Of a stretch of 6,544 bases of DNA, positions 1 through 5,038 are shown piece by piece (the first letter of the stretch is position 1; every line of letters begins with the position of its first letter). Below the pieces are notes generated by a model. It saw only the letters and a program-made list of their open reading frames with translations, did not search any database and was not told the origin of the DNA. A program made the translations under genes and the position numbers. The DNA comes from Candidatus Bathyarchaeota archaeon (lineage in GTDB: Archaea; Thermoproteota; Bathyarchaeia; Bathyarchaeales; Bathycorpusculaceae), in NCBI GenBank assembly GCA_030630585.1, contig DAOVMU010000089.1, positions 1 through 6,544 on the forward strand. The letters are read 5' to 3'.

Positions 1-1
1 C

Positions 2-103
2 TTCGTATCATTTAAATTGCTAGAGAGAAAACGCATATTTCCAGGAGTACCCTTCCCAATAGTATTTGGGTTAACAGCAAGCCTTCTCTCTTCTCTACTG
101 TGA
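2..103 (+). CDS. Possible C-terminal tail of a gene entering from the left edge
   Basis: The second plus frame is open from the window edge for 33 codons and ends at TGA 101-103. The readable tail begins with basic residues (ERKR) and then runs FPGVPFPIVFGLTASLL, so it looks like the last membrane segment of a membrane protein. The proline-rich turn before a final hydrophobic helix resembles the end of archaeal prepilin/preflagellin peptidases, but that is only an impression from memory. An open run this short is not rare by chance. The minus strand is also open here in one frame (reading AVNPNTIGKGTPGNMRFL) from a stop near position 120 to the edge, so the coding strand is not settled. The rest of 1-182 shows nothing recognisable. 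Confidence 0.25.
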   Translation, partial: FVSFKLLERKRIFPGVPFPIVFGLTASLLSSLL

Positions 104-182
104 TCCAGCTTCTCTTAACACGATCGAAGAGTTAAAGGAGAAAATCATCATCAGTTTAGAGAGGTAGTCAGCGATGACAAAA

Positions 183-377
183 TCATATTTCTCGAATTTC
201 ACATTGCAGTTTCTTGATTAACTCTTCAGCTTCTACAGGTTCAACCTTCAAGGTGTAAAGTCTCCTTGCGGTATGGAGTTTCAATTTCACAATATCTTTC
301 AATCTCTTAACTGCACAATATTCAGCGCGTTCACTAATCTCAACGAATCTGGCCGCATCAAATATCTCAGTCGGCAT
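183..377 (-). CDS. rpl38e: Large ribosomal subunit protein eL38 (L38e)
   Basis: This encodes a 64-residue protein that I recognise as eL38, a small eukaryote-type protein of the large ribosomal subunit found in eukaryotes and in part of the Archaea (TACK and Asgard lineages). The start MPTEI matches the family's MPxEI start. It is followed by a basic segment (VKRLKDIVKLKLHTARRLYTLKV) equivalent to the family's KFKVRCSRYLYTL strand, and an acidic C-terminal helix (EAEELIKKL). Length is typical. I chose ATG 377 because it matches the family start. A GTG at 392 is in frame but only adds MGGES across a run of eight Gs that may act as a crude ribosome binding site. The gene lies 147 nt downstream of tRNA-Trp on the same strand and has its own TATA-like box. 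Family call is firm; the exact start slightly less so. Confidence 0.88.
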   Translation of the reverse strand: MPTEIFDAARFVEISERAEYCAVKRLKDIVKLKLHTARRLYTLKVEPVEAEELIKKLQCEIREI

Positions 378-420
378 GCTTTCCCCCCCCACTCGGTGTT
401 TCCTTTGGTTATGTTTTGAC

Positions 421-436
421 GTTTTTATTTGTTTTG
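421..436 (-). promoter_or_regulatory. TATA-like promoter of the eL38 gene
   Basis: Read on the minus strand this is CAAAACAAATAAAAAC, an AT-rich box preceded by purine-rich sequence. It would place the transcript start near 395-400 and give a leader of about 20 nt before ATG 377. The run of G at 390-383 would lie inside that leader. Position and composition fit an archaeal BRE/TATA element, but the core is not a perfect consensus. Confidence 0.4.
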
Positions 437-557
437 GTGAGTAAGGCTAAAACAGTCAGGATGAGAACAGGAAGCTTATCTCAACACAAGAACTGAGAGG
501 CAAAGGAATATGACTTTGAGCTTTTGGTGGGGCCGGCCGGATTTGAACCGACGACCT

Positions 558-589
558 TTACCCGGAAATAGTGGCTAAGCACTGTTCCT
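558..589 (-). other. Non-canonical second intron of tRNA-Trp (43/44)
   Basis: This 32-nt intron lies between T43 (590) and A44 (557). The relaxed bulge-helix-bulge fold is clean: ACCC (595-592) pairs with GGGT (563-560) as the 4-bp central helix, bulges are GT|A and AA|A, the inner helix is GGAA/TTCC (588-585 with 567-564), and a further AGTG/CACT stem (583-580 with 573-570) closes a CTTAGC loop. There is no outer helix, as is common for non-canonical archaeal introns. A direct AGG repeat would let the boundaries slide, but only this register gives 4 bp flanked by two 3-nt bulges cut after their second base. Confidence 0.85.
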
Positions 590-595
590 ACGGGT

Positions 596-655
596 TTCTC
601 TAACCGCTCCAGAACTTCGTCATCCCGTGTGGTCCGCAAACCCGTGCGTGTACTT
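596..655 (-). other. Canonical tRNA-Trp intron (37/38) with box C/D guide-like elements
   Basis: This is a 60-nt intron between G37 (656) and A38 (595). Its bulge-helix-bulge fold has outer helix ACGGG/CCCGT, central helix of C32-T33-C34 with GAG (598-600) plus a C35-A mismatch, 5' bulge AG|A and 3' bulge AA|A. The central helix is weaker than ideal. Inside lie a C-box-like ATGACGA (623-617), exactly 12 nt of spacer, and GTTA (604-601) where a D box (CTGA) would sit. The spacer contains TTCTGGAGC, complementary to G31 through intron nt 2, including the anticodon loop. In Haloferax and Pyrococcus the tRNA-Trp intron is known to be a box C/D RNA guiding methylation of C34. Here the intron is well supported; the guide role is inference. 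Confidence 0.85.
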
Positions 656-719
656 CTGGAGCCCGTCGTCATACCTATCTAGACTACGGCCCCTCTTCTG
701 AGGGTTAAGCTAACTGTGA

Positions 720-733
720 AAATTAAATATATG
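720..733 (-). promoter_or_regulatory. TATA-like promoter of tRNA-Trp
   Basis: On the minus strand this reads CATATATTTAATTT and lies 27-40 nt upstream of the first base of the tRNA, the usual distance for an archaeal TATA box feeding a start at or just before the 5' end. It is the strongest AT-rich element on the upstream side. Confidence 0.55.
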
Positions 734-887
734 TGTTATTCCTTTCAAATGAATAGGGTTTTTCTAAGCTTTTCTATTGGGACAGTTCAGCTTCGGCTTT
801 CTTGAAGGCTCATATGACATTTTCCACAGCTTTGCATCTTCAAAACACCCAAAAAAGTAGTTTCGCATATTAGTTTGATGCGTAACA

Positions 888-897
888 TTTATAATAT
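888..897 (+). promoter_or_regulatory. TATA box of the 130-residue membrane protein gene, possibly bidirectional
   Basis: TTTATAATAT lies 36-45 nt before ATG 933, predicting a start near 918-922 and a leader of 10-15 nt. The box reads almost as well on the minus strand (ATATTATAAA), where it would place a start close to position 865. The rest of 694-887 holds no recognised gene. Confidence 0.55.
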
Positions 898-932
898 GTC
901 ATTGATGATAGCTATAATTTTGTGGGTCTAAA

Positions 933-1325
933 ATGGATATAGAACAAATAGCTGAATACGCCTTCATGGCGGTCGTGGTCATAGGGGTCGTTGCAGGACT
1001 AGCATATGGCTACAACGAGTGGGATTACGTGGAAAATGCTGCGGATCGGTGGGATACGGGTTGGATCATGCTTATACTGGTTATACTTGGCATCATCGTG
1101 GGACTTGTAAGCATAACTGCAAAGGAGTCTACACCATTTCTAATAGCAACAATCGCTTTAATAGTAACTAGTACAATGATGGAACCGTTCCGTGCGATTA
1201 ACACTGTGGCAGCGCCATTAGGCTACATGGCGACATGGATAGTTACGTTCATAGCAACGTTTGCAGCTCCCGCAGCTGTTTTAATAGCAATTAAAGCAGT
1301 CTACGCCATGTCGAAAGAGAAATAG
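933..1325 (+). CDS. Conserved-looking small integral membrane protein, function unknown
   Basis: I cannot name this 130-residue family. The protein is strongly hydrophobic with about four membrane segments: residues 10-27, 44-61, 67-83 and 98-124. Between the first two is a short polar, aromatic and acidic loop (NEWDYVENAADRWDTG), which may be on the outside. The C-terminus is short and charged (MSKEK), likely cytosolic. The motif LVSITAKESTPFLIATIALI resembles small membrane proteins seen repeatedly in Thaumarchaeota and Bathyarchaeia genomes, a similarity I recall but cannot verify. There is no signal peptide cleavage site and no catalytic motif. The leader is short with only GTGGG as a possible ribosome binding site, so initiation may be nearly leaderless. 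It stands alone, followed by a T-rich terminator and then 5S rRNA. It is real by its TATA box, composition and full-length frame. Confidence 0.8.
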   Translation: MDIEQIAEYAFMAVVVIGVVAGLAYGYNEWDYVENAADRWDTGWIMLILVILGIIVGLVSITAKESTPFLIATIALIVTSTMMEPFRAINTVAAPLGYMATWIVTFIATFAAPAAVLIAIKAVYAMSKEK

Positions 1326-1336
1326 AATAATTTCCC

Positions 1337-1350
1337 CCTTTCTTTTTTTT
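1337..1350 (+). terminator. T-rich transcription terminator after the membrane protein gene
   Basis: CCTTTCTTTTTTTT follows the stop codon by about 10 nt. Archaeal RNA polymerase stops at such U-rich tracts without needing a hairpin, and none is visible here. It would separate this transcript from the 5S gene. Confidence 0.5.
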
Positions 1351-1486
1351 CTGGTTTAAGTTAACTCTAAAGCTGTTAGGAAAATCATTGAGAAACACCA
1401 GCCTTTTTCCAGGGCTTCACAGTTACACATAAGAAGTATTGGGGCTTCTTTTGAGAGAAAGATAAGGAAGTTTCTGTTGTGAGAAG

Positions 1487-1500
1487 CGAAAAGTTAATGA
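1487..1500 (+). promoter_or_regulatory. Possible degenerate promoter of 5S rRNA
   Basis: CGAAAAGTTAATGA lies 24-37 nt before the expected 5' end of the 5S rRNA. The purine run followed by an AT core fits BRE plus TATA in position, but the core is far from consensus. The stretch 1351-1523 otherwise contains nothing I recognise. Confidence 0.3.
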
Positions 1501-1523
1501 GCATAGACTCACCGTGTATTTCT

Positions 1524-1647
1524 GGGTTTGCCGGCCATAGGGTGCGGGATCCACCTGATCCCATTCCGAACTCAGAAGTTAAACCGTGCTCCGTTTCCGG
1601 CTGTAGTGTGGTCTTAGGTCACGCGAACCCGGGAAAGCTGGCAGCCC
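1524..1647 (+). rRNA. rrf: 5S ribosomal RNA
   Basis: The conserved 5S core is plain: GGCCATAG near the 5' end, then CCCATTCCGAACTCAGAAGTTAAAC (1560-1584, written here only as a landmark by its CCGAAC and GAAGTTAA blocks), and a 3' half with GGGAAAGCTGGCAGCCC. Helix I forms between GGGTT(T)GCC at 1524-1532 and GGCAGCCC at 1640-1647 with one bulged T, which sets the ends. The length of about 124 nt is normal for Archaea. No 16S or 23S gene lies within the window, so the 5S is unlinked or distant, as in several TACK archaea. Ends are uncertain by a few bases. An open frame over this region is an artefact. Confidence 0.95.
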
Positions 1648-1688
1648 TACCTGAATTTAGTGTTCCATTTCGGCGGGTAATTACCTAA

Positions 1689-1698
1689 AACTTATAAC
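1689..1698 (+). promoter_or_regulatory. TATA box of the DUF1512 operon
   Basis: AACTTATAAC lies 43-52 nt before ATG 1741 and predicts a start near 1720. This would exclude the in-frame TTG at 1705 as a start codon and leaves GTG 1732 or ATG 1741. GGCGAG at 1723-1728 could serve as a weak ribosome binding site. Confidence 0.5.
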
Positions 1699-1740
1699 TG
1701 AGCGTTGATAGTTTTTCCAGAAGGCGAGTTTGTGAACGAA

Positions 1741-2871
1741 ATGGCTACAATAACAGCTTTGCAGAATCAGATTATGCAAGAGCCGTTCGGAGAGTATTCA
1801 TGGATCCTAAACGTGCTAATCTATGTTTTTTTCTTTGTTTTCATGTTTTACGGACAAAAAATTAACACTTACATCATGCTTAGAGAAGTTGAAGGCTCGC
1901 TTTACAAACTGAAATATATAAAGGATAAAGGAAGAAAAAAAGCAATAGAAGCAATAAAGGAGATCGGTAAGGCGGAAACAGATCCTACGGCTAGAGTTGA
2001 CAGATTTTTAGAGTATTTTACCATAGCGCCGAAAAGCCTCGATCCCGCAGGAATAGTCGGGAAGCTTGAACATATACTAGACGTTAGGGAAACCCGTTTC
2101 AAAGACGATGTAAAATTGATGGCGCCAGAAGCAGACAGAACCCAAATTAATAATCTTGAAAACACTCTTGAAGCGGCAATGGCTCTAAATTTCATCTATA
2201 AAATAATAAGACACTTTTATTTGCTGGGCAAGAAAACGTTGAGCCTCTACATTATAATGCAGCTGCAGATGATTTTGCCCCTTGTAATGCGTGAAGCTGA
2301 AGCCTACGCAAACGCGTTAAAAGCCTTTGCAGAGGGTCAACCAATCGGCGACGGGGTTGGAGCACTTGTAGCAGCAAGGCTTACGCAAGGACATCCTACG
2401 AGAATAATAGCGAAAGATTGTATTGCTGCAACTGTACCGTTGGAAGGACGAACAGCATATGTTGTTAAAGCTGAAGGACCAGGGGGAAATGTCGGCAAGC
2501 CCGGAGAGGCAGTAAAAACGGTAATTGAGGAAAATGAAGGAAAAATAGCGACAATAATTATGGTGGATGCAGCCTTGAAGCTTGAAGGTGAAGAAGTTGG
2601 GGAAATTGCTGAGGGAGTGGGCGCAGCCATAGGTGGACCCGGTGTAGATCAATTCAAGATTGAGGAGTCAATCCTGGAACATCGCATTCCGATAAACGCT
2701 GTGATAATAAAGGAAGACATTGGCGATGCGGTTTCACCCATGCGCAAAGAAATTTTTGAGGCTGTCGACAAGGCCATTGAGAGAATAAAACAGGTCATTC
2801 TGGAGAAGACAAAAGAGGGGGATAAAGTAATCATTGTTGGGGTTGGTAACACCATTGGCATCGGGCAATAG
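1741..2871 (+). CDS. DUF1512 family membrane-anchored protein
   Basis: This is a 376-residue protein that I recognise as DUF1512, an archaeal family of unknown function and usual length. One N-terminal membrane segment (residues 20-38) is followed by a basic stretch (RKK, 65-67), so the bulk should be cytosolic. Residues 45-200 are mostly helical. The C-terminal half is a glycine-rich alpha/beta region with conserved-looking motifs: GDGVGAL (203-209), GPGGNVGKPGEA (246-257), GAAIGGPGVDQ (294-304) and GDKVIIVGVGNTIGIGQ at the very end (360-376). Such loops suggest ligand or nucleotide binding, which is inference. Start: ATG 1741 is preferred; GTG 1732 would add three residues, and TTG 1705 lies upstream of the likely transcript start. 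The next gene begins 13 nt downstream, so the two form an operon. Confidence 0.88.
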   Translation: MATITALQNQIMQEPFGEYSWILNVLIYVFFFVFMFYGQKINTYIMLREVEGSLYKLKYIKDKGRKKAIEAIKEIGKAETDPTARVDRFLEYFTIAPKSLDPAGIVGKLEHILDVRETRFKDDVKLMAPEADRTQINNLENTLEAAMALNFIYKIIRHFYLLGKKTLSLYIIMQLQMILPLVMREAEAYANALKAFAEGQPIGDGVGALVAARLTQGHPTRIIAKDCIAATVPLEGRTAYVVKAEGPGGNVGKPGEAVKTVIEENEGKIATIIMVDAALKLEGEEVGEIAEGVGAAIGGPGVDQFKIEESILEHRIPINAVIIKEDIGDAVSPMRKEIFEAVDKAIERIKQVILEKTKEGDKVIIVGVGNTIGIGQ

Positions 2872-2884
2872 GAAAGTGAAAAAA

Positions 2885-3301
2885 ATGAGTGAACCCTCTT
2901 CATCTGCGGCAGCCAAAATCTCTTCATTTGCGTTGCTGGTGATATTCCTTACTTTGGCGCTATCCTTAGTGGCCCTTATTCTAGCCATCAACGTTCTGTA
3001 CACGCCCAATCAAGAACCATCTGTAGCAGGATACTTGTTACTTATAGGATTCTTAGGTGTAGCTTTATCCACTTACGTGCTGCTTCAAACAAGGAAAAGA
3101 ATAAAACGTTTAAGAATAAAAACTCCGCCCGTAATAACCACCGTTGAATGTAGAAAATGCGGTTTTAAGAACATCCGAGATTTCCAAAGAGGGGACTACA
3201 TTTTCAAAGAGGTTGAACCATGCGAGAAATGCAAGGAAAACACGTTGATAACGGCAATTTATAGGGAAGTTAAAGAGAAAAGGAAGAAAACGCGTTTCTA
3301 G
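2885..3301 (+). CDS. Two-helix membrane protein with a zinc ribbon, function unknown
   Basis: This is a 138-residue protein of no family I can name. It has a Ser/Ala-rich N-terminus, two membrane segments (14-38 and 47-67), a strongly basic juxtamembrane stretch (RKRIKRLRIK, 70-79), and a small zinc-ribbon-like domain with two CxxC pairs (C89/C92 in CRKCGF and C113/C116 in CEKC). The tail is lysine/arginine rich (KEKRKK). By the positive-inside rule both termini and the ribbon face the cytosol. The start at ATG 2885 follows the DUF1512 stop by 13 nt with AGTGA just upstream. An in-frame GTG at 2876 and TTG at 2834, inside the previous gene, are less likely. Shared transcription with DUF1512 suggests the two membrane proteins act together. 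Its TAG stop overlaps the stop of the converging methionine aminopeptidase gene. Confidence 0.82.
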   Translation: MSEPSSSAAAKISSFALLVIFLTLALSLVALILAINVLYTPNQEPSVAGYLLLIGFLGVALSTYVLLQTRKRIKRLRIKTPPVITTVECRKCGFKNIRDFQRGDYIFKEVEPCEKCKENTLITAIYREVKEKRKKTRF

Positions 3302-4206
3302 GTTAAAACTTCACATCCATCTTCAACGACCATAACAGTGTGTTCAGCCTGAGCCACTGGTTTTCCGCTTGCTTCAACAAACACAGGATACCCCATAATG
3401 GCTTTTGAGGACAGAAGTTCACGGAAAGCTTCTTGGTAATGTTCTTTCGGCACAACATTTTGCAGCCAACGTTCACCGAAAGGCAGTGTTCTAAAGCTCT
3501 TTTCGATGTGTTTCAAGAGCTGTTTCGCATAAGGACTCTTTAATGACCTGCGCTTGAGAAAGCGGAAGATTGTTACTTCCTCGCCGTTTTTGACTTTGCC
3601 TACTGCATTTGGCAATGTTACGAAGGGTTCAATGGCGTAGATTCCACCGAGCTTAATCTTCGAAAAAAAAGACAGGTGTGAAACATTAGGTATGGGGGTG
3701 CCAGCGTGCACAATGTATCGTCCAATCTGATGCCCCGTCAAGTTTGAGATTGGTTTGAAGCCATGTGATTTTATGGTTTTTTCAATTATTGCGCCAAGTC
3801 TTGAAGTTGAAATTCCCGGATGTATGTTGTTTATAGCTGCGCTCAAGGCTTGTTCTGCCGCTTTCAAAAGGCTTCTGCATTCCGAATTGAAACATATTGT
3901 GACTTCACTGTCAGTTACATAACCATCAACGTGAACGCCGAGGTCCAACTTGACTATGGACTTCTCAGGAATTCTCTTTTGGTCATTTGGCGGAGAGGTG
4001 TAATGCGCCGCTATTTCGTTTATTGAAACGTTGCATGGAAATGCTGGCTTTCCACCCTTTTCCTGTATGAGGTTTTCAGTTTTTTCACAAACATCAATTA
4101 TGAGCATGCCTTCGCGAACGTAATCTTTCATTTTTTCACGTACTTCACGGAGGATTTTCCCGGAAAGCCTGAACTTTTCAATGGCTTCGTCGGCAAAAAT
4201 GTTCAT
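3298..4206 (-). CDS. map: Methionine aminopeptidase, type II (archaeal)
   Basis: This enzyme removes the initiator methionine from nascent proteins in the cytosol, using two metal ions. The 302-residue length matches the archaeal MetAP2 form (about 295). All five metal ligands of the pita-bread fold are present: D88 and D99 in LDLGVHVDGYVTD, H159 in GHQIG, E193 in AIEPF and E288 in AEHT. The substrate-contacting histidines are also there, H68 (AAHYTS) and H167 (HAGTPIP). Residues about 200-270 form the helical insert that marks type II. ATG 4206 is chosen over the adjacent in-frame TTG 4209. The gene has its own TATA-like box and is 111 nt downstream of the flavin reductase gene on the same strand. 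Its stop TAG shares the palindrome CTAG with the stop of the opposing gene, so the two overlap by 4 bp. Confidence 0.96.
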   Translation of the reverse strand: MNIFADEAIEKFRLSGKILREVREKMKDYVREGMLIIDVCEKTENLIQEKGGKPAFPCNVSINEIAAHYTSPPNDQKRIPEKSIVKLDLGVHVDGYVTDSEVTICFNSECRSLLKAAEQALSAAINNIHPGISTSRLGAIIEKTIKSHGFKPISNLTGHQIGRYIVHAGTPIPNVSHLSFFSKIKLGGIYAIEPFVTLPNAVGKVKNGEEVTIFRFLKRRSLKSPYAKQLLKHIEKSFRTLPFGERWLQNVVPKEHYQEAFRELLSSKAIMGYPVFVEASGKPVAQAEHTVMVVEDGCEVLT

Positions 4207-4247
4207 CAACTCACTGACTTTGCTTTTGATAATGCTAACAACGCCTC

Positions 4248-4261
4248 GATTTAATAAGTTT
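4248..4261 (-). promoter_or_regulatory. TATA-like promoter of map
   Basis: On the minus strand this reads AACTTATTAAATCG, about 42-55 nt before ATG 4206. It predicts a transcript start near 4225 and a leader of about 20 nt in which CAGTGAG sits 4 nt before the start codon as a possible ribosome binding site. It suggests map is transcribed independently of the upstream flavin reductase gene. Confidence 0.5.
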
Positions 4262-4317
4262 ACAGCAACTGGTGTGAAGTAGTTGGTGGAAGAAACCAGT
4301 TTTAGGTTTGTATGCGC

Positions 4318-4878
4318 CTAGAGTTTCAGTGTGAAAACTTCTGGTTTGAGCGTTACGAAATTGTTTCCGCCTAGGTGAAAAATCATCCTCGCTTTTTCTA
4401 AGTTATATTTACGTGTGAAGGCTTCTTTGTCTGCATAGGCTTCAACTATTTCGCCCACAAACACTGTGTGGTCTCCAGTTGTGAATTGGCTGTGAAGATT
4501 GCACTCGAGAATGGCTGCGCATTCCTTTATTATGGGTGGTTTCACGTTTTTAGCTGGTAAAGGCGTCAAGTCCACCTCTTTGAATTTGTCATAGTCTCTT
4601 CCGCTTACTCTGCCGCCAAAGAGCACTTCCTTCAAAATTTTCATTACTGGAATGTTAATTACAAACTCCTTTGTTCCATCAATAAGGGTGTGAGAGTACC
4701 TTTTAGGTGCAATGCTTACAGCAACAAGCGGTGGGTTGATTGATGTTGGCATAGCCCACGCCAAAGTTATGATATTCGGTTTTCCATTCTTGCCAGCACA
4801 CGAAACGAGCACTACGTGCATTGGATGAAGAAGCCGGTATGACGATGATAAATCGATTTTGGTTTTTCCAGAATCCAT
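4318..4878 (-). CDS. Flavin reductase family protein (FMN-binding split barrel)
   Basis: This is a 186-residue protein of the flavin reductase-like, FMN-binding family (flavoredoxin/HpaC-like fold), of normal length. Members bind FMN in the cytosol and transfer electrons between NAD(P)H, flavin and partners. Family features visible are MHVVLVSC near residues 20-27, the segment PNIITLAWAMPTSINPPLVA (34-53), ALKRYSHT-type APKRYSHTLI (57-66), EFVINIP (71-77), SGRDYDKF (92-99), and GDHTVFVGEIVEA (135-147), the strand that carries the flavin/substrate-site histidine in relatives. ATG 4878 is well supported by GAGGG at 4889-4885, 6 nt upstream. The physiological partner is unknown: no ferredoxin, rubredoxin or oxygenase gene is adjacent. 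A 7-bp inverted repeat in the promoter suggests control by a repressor. Confidence 0.9.
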   Translation of the reverse strand: MDSGKTKIDLSSSYRLLHPMHVVLVSCAGKNGKPNIITLAWAMPTSINPPLVAVSIAPKRYSHTLIDGTKEFVINIPVMKILKEVLFGGRVSGRDYDKFKEVDLTPLPAKNVKPPIIKECAAILECNLHSQFTTGDHTVFVGEIVEAYADKEAFTRKYNLEKARMIFHLGGNNFVTLKPEVFTLKL

Positions 4879-4913
4879 AGTCTTCCCTCATGTTAACTTT
4901 CAATATCCTGAGA

Positions 4914-4931
4914 AACTGTTTAAAAACAGTT
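4914..4931. repeat. Palindrome AACTGTT-TAAA-AACAGTT, candidate operator
   Basis: Two perfect 7-bp arms surround a 4-bp TAAA centre, a dyad typical in size for a dimeric winged-helix regulator. It lies directly downstream of the flavin reductase TATA-like box (minus strand) and covers the predicted transcript start near 4915, the place where archaeal repressors block polymerase. TTTAAAAAC inside it could itself serve as a second TATA box. Confidence 0.45.
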
Positions 4932-4937
4932 GCCAAA

Positions 4938-4952
4938 AAGTTTTTAAATATT
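4938..4952 (-). promoter_or_regulatory. TATA-like promoter of the flavin reductase gene
   Basis: On the minus strand AATATTTAAAAACTT lies about 60-74 nt before ATG 4878 and predicts a start near 4915, leaving a leader of roughly 35 nt that contains the GAGGG ribosome binding site. The stretch 4953-5038 towards trpS holds no gene. Confidence 0.45.
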
Positions 4953-5038
4953 ACTATTTACCCATTTTTGTTGGCGAATATGTTGGACTGGCGTTAACCC
5001 TCGTTAAGATTCTTACCGTTTTAACAGTAGATGCACTC

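Larger units (their letters stand above)
525..693 (-). tRNA. trnW: tRNA-Trp (anticodon CCA) with two introns
   Basis: Mature elements on the minus strand: acceptor GGGGCCG (693-687) pairs perfectly with CGGCCCC (535-529), discriminator A at 528, encoded CCA at 527-525. The D arm has stem GTC/GAC and loop AGATAGGTA containing GG. The anticodon stem is ACGGG (666-662) with CCCGT (594-590), the anticodon loop is CTCCAGA with anticodon CCA at 659-657, and the T arm is GTCGG-TTCAAAT-CCGGC. The two halves fit only if two introns are removed: 655-596 (60 nt, between 37 and 38) and 589-558 (32 nt, between 43 and 44). This leaves variable loop AGGTC and a 77-nt tRNA including CCA. Residue 15 G can pair with C48. 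The only weak point is a T-T at the fourth D-stem pair. The enzyme that charges this tRNA, TrpRS, is encoded 4.4 kb away in the same window. Confidence 0.93.

Noticed and set aside
120..185. Possible box C/D sRNA on the minus strand just after eL38 (CTGA, then CTGATGATGA)
   Set aside because: The boxes are in the wrong order and spacing: no C box leads and no D box follows at about 12 nt.
481..672. Minus-strand 63-codon open frame
   Set aside because: It lies over the tRNA-Trp exons and introns; the tRNA structure explains the conservation and composition.
1479..1688. Plus-strand 69-codon open frame
   Set aside because: It covers the 5S rRNA; residues are translated rRNA core sequence.
1902..2652. 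Three minus-strand open frames within the DUF1512 gene
   Set aside because: They are antisense shadows of a clear coding gene, with low-complexity or Ser/Cys-rich products and no promoter or ribosome binding site.
2649..3009. Minus-strand open frames across the end of DUF1512 and the start of the zinc-ribbon gene
   Set aside because: Antisense shadows of two well-supported genes; no independent signal.
4703..4936. Minus-strand 77-codon frame overlapping the flavin reductase start, and a plus-strand frame at 4859-5113
   Set aside because: The first is an out-of-frame shadow; the second runs through promoters of two divergent genes and has no family or start signal.
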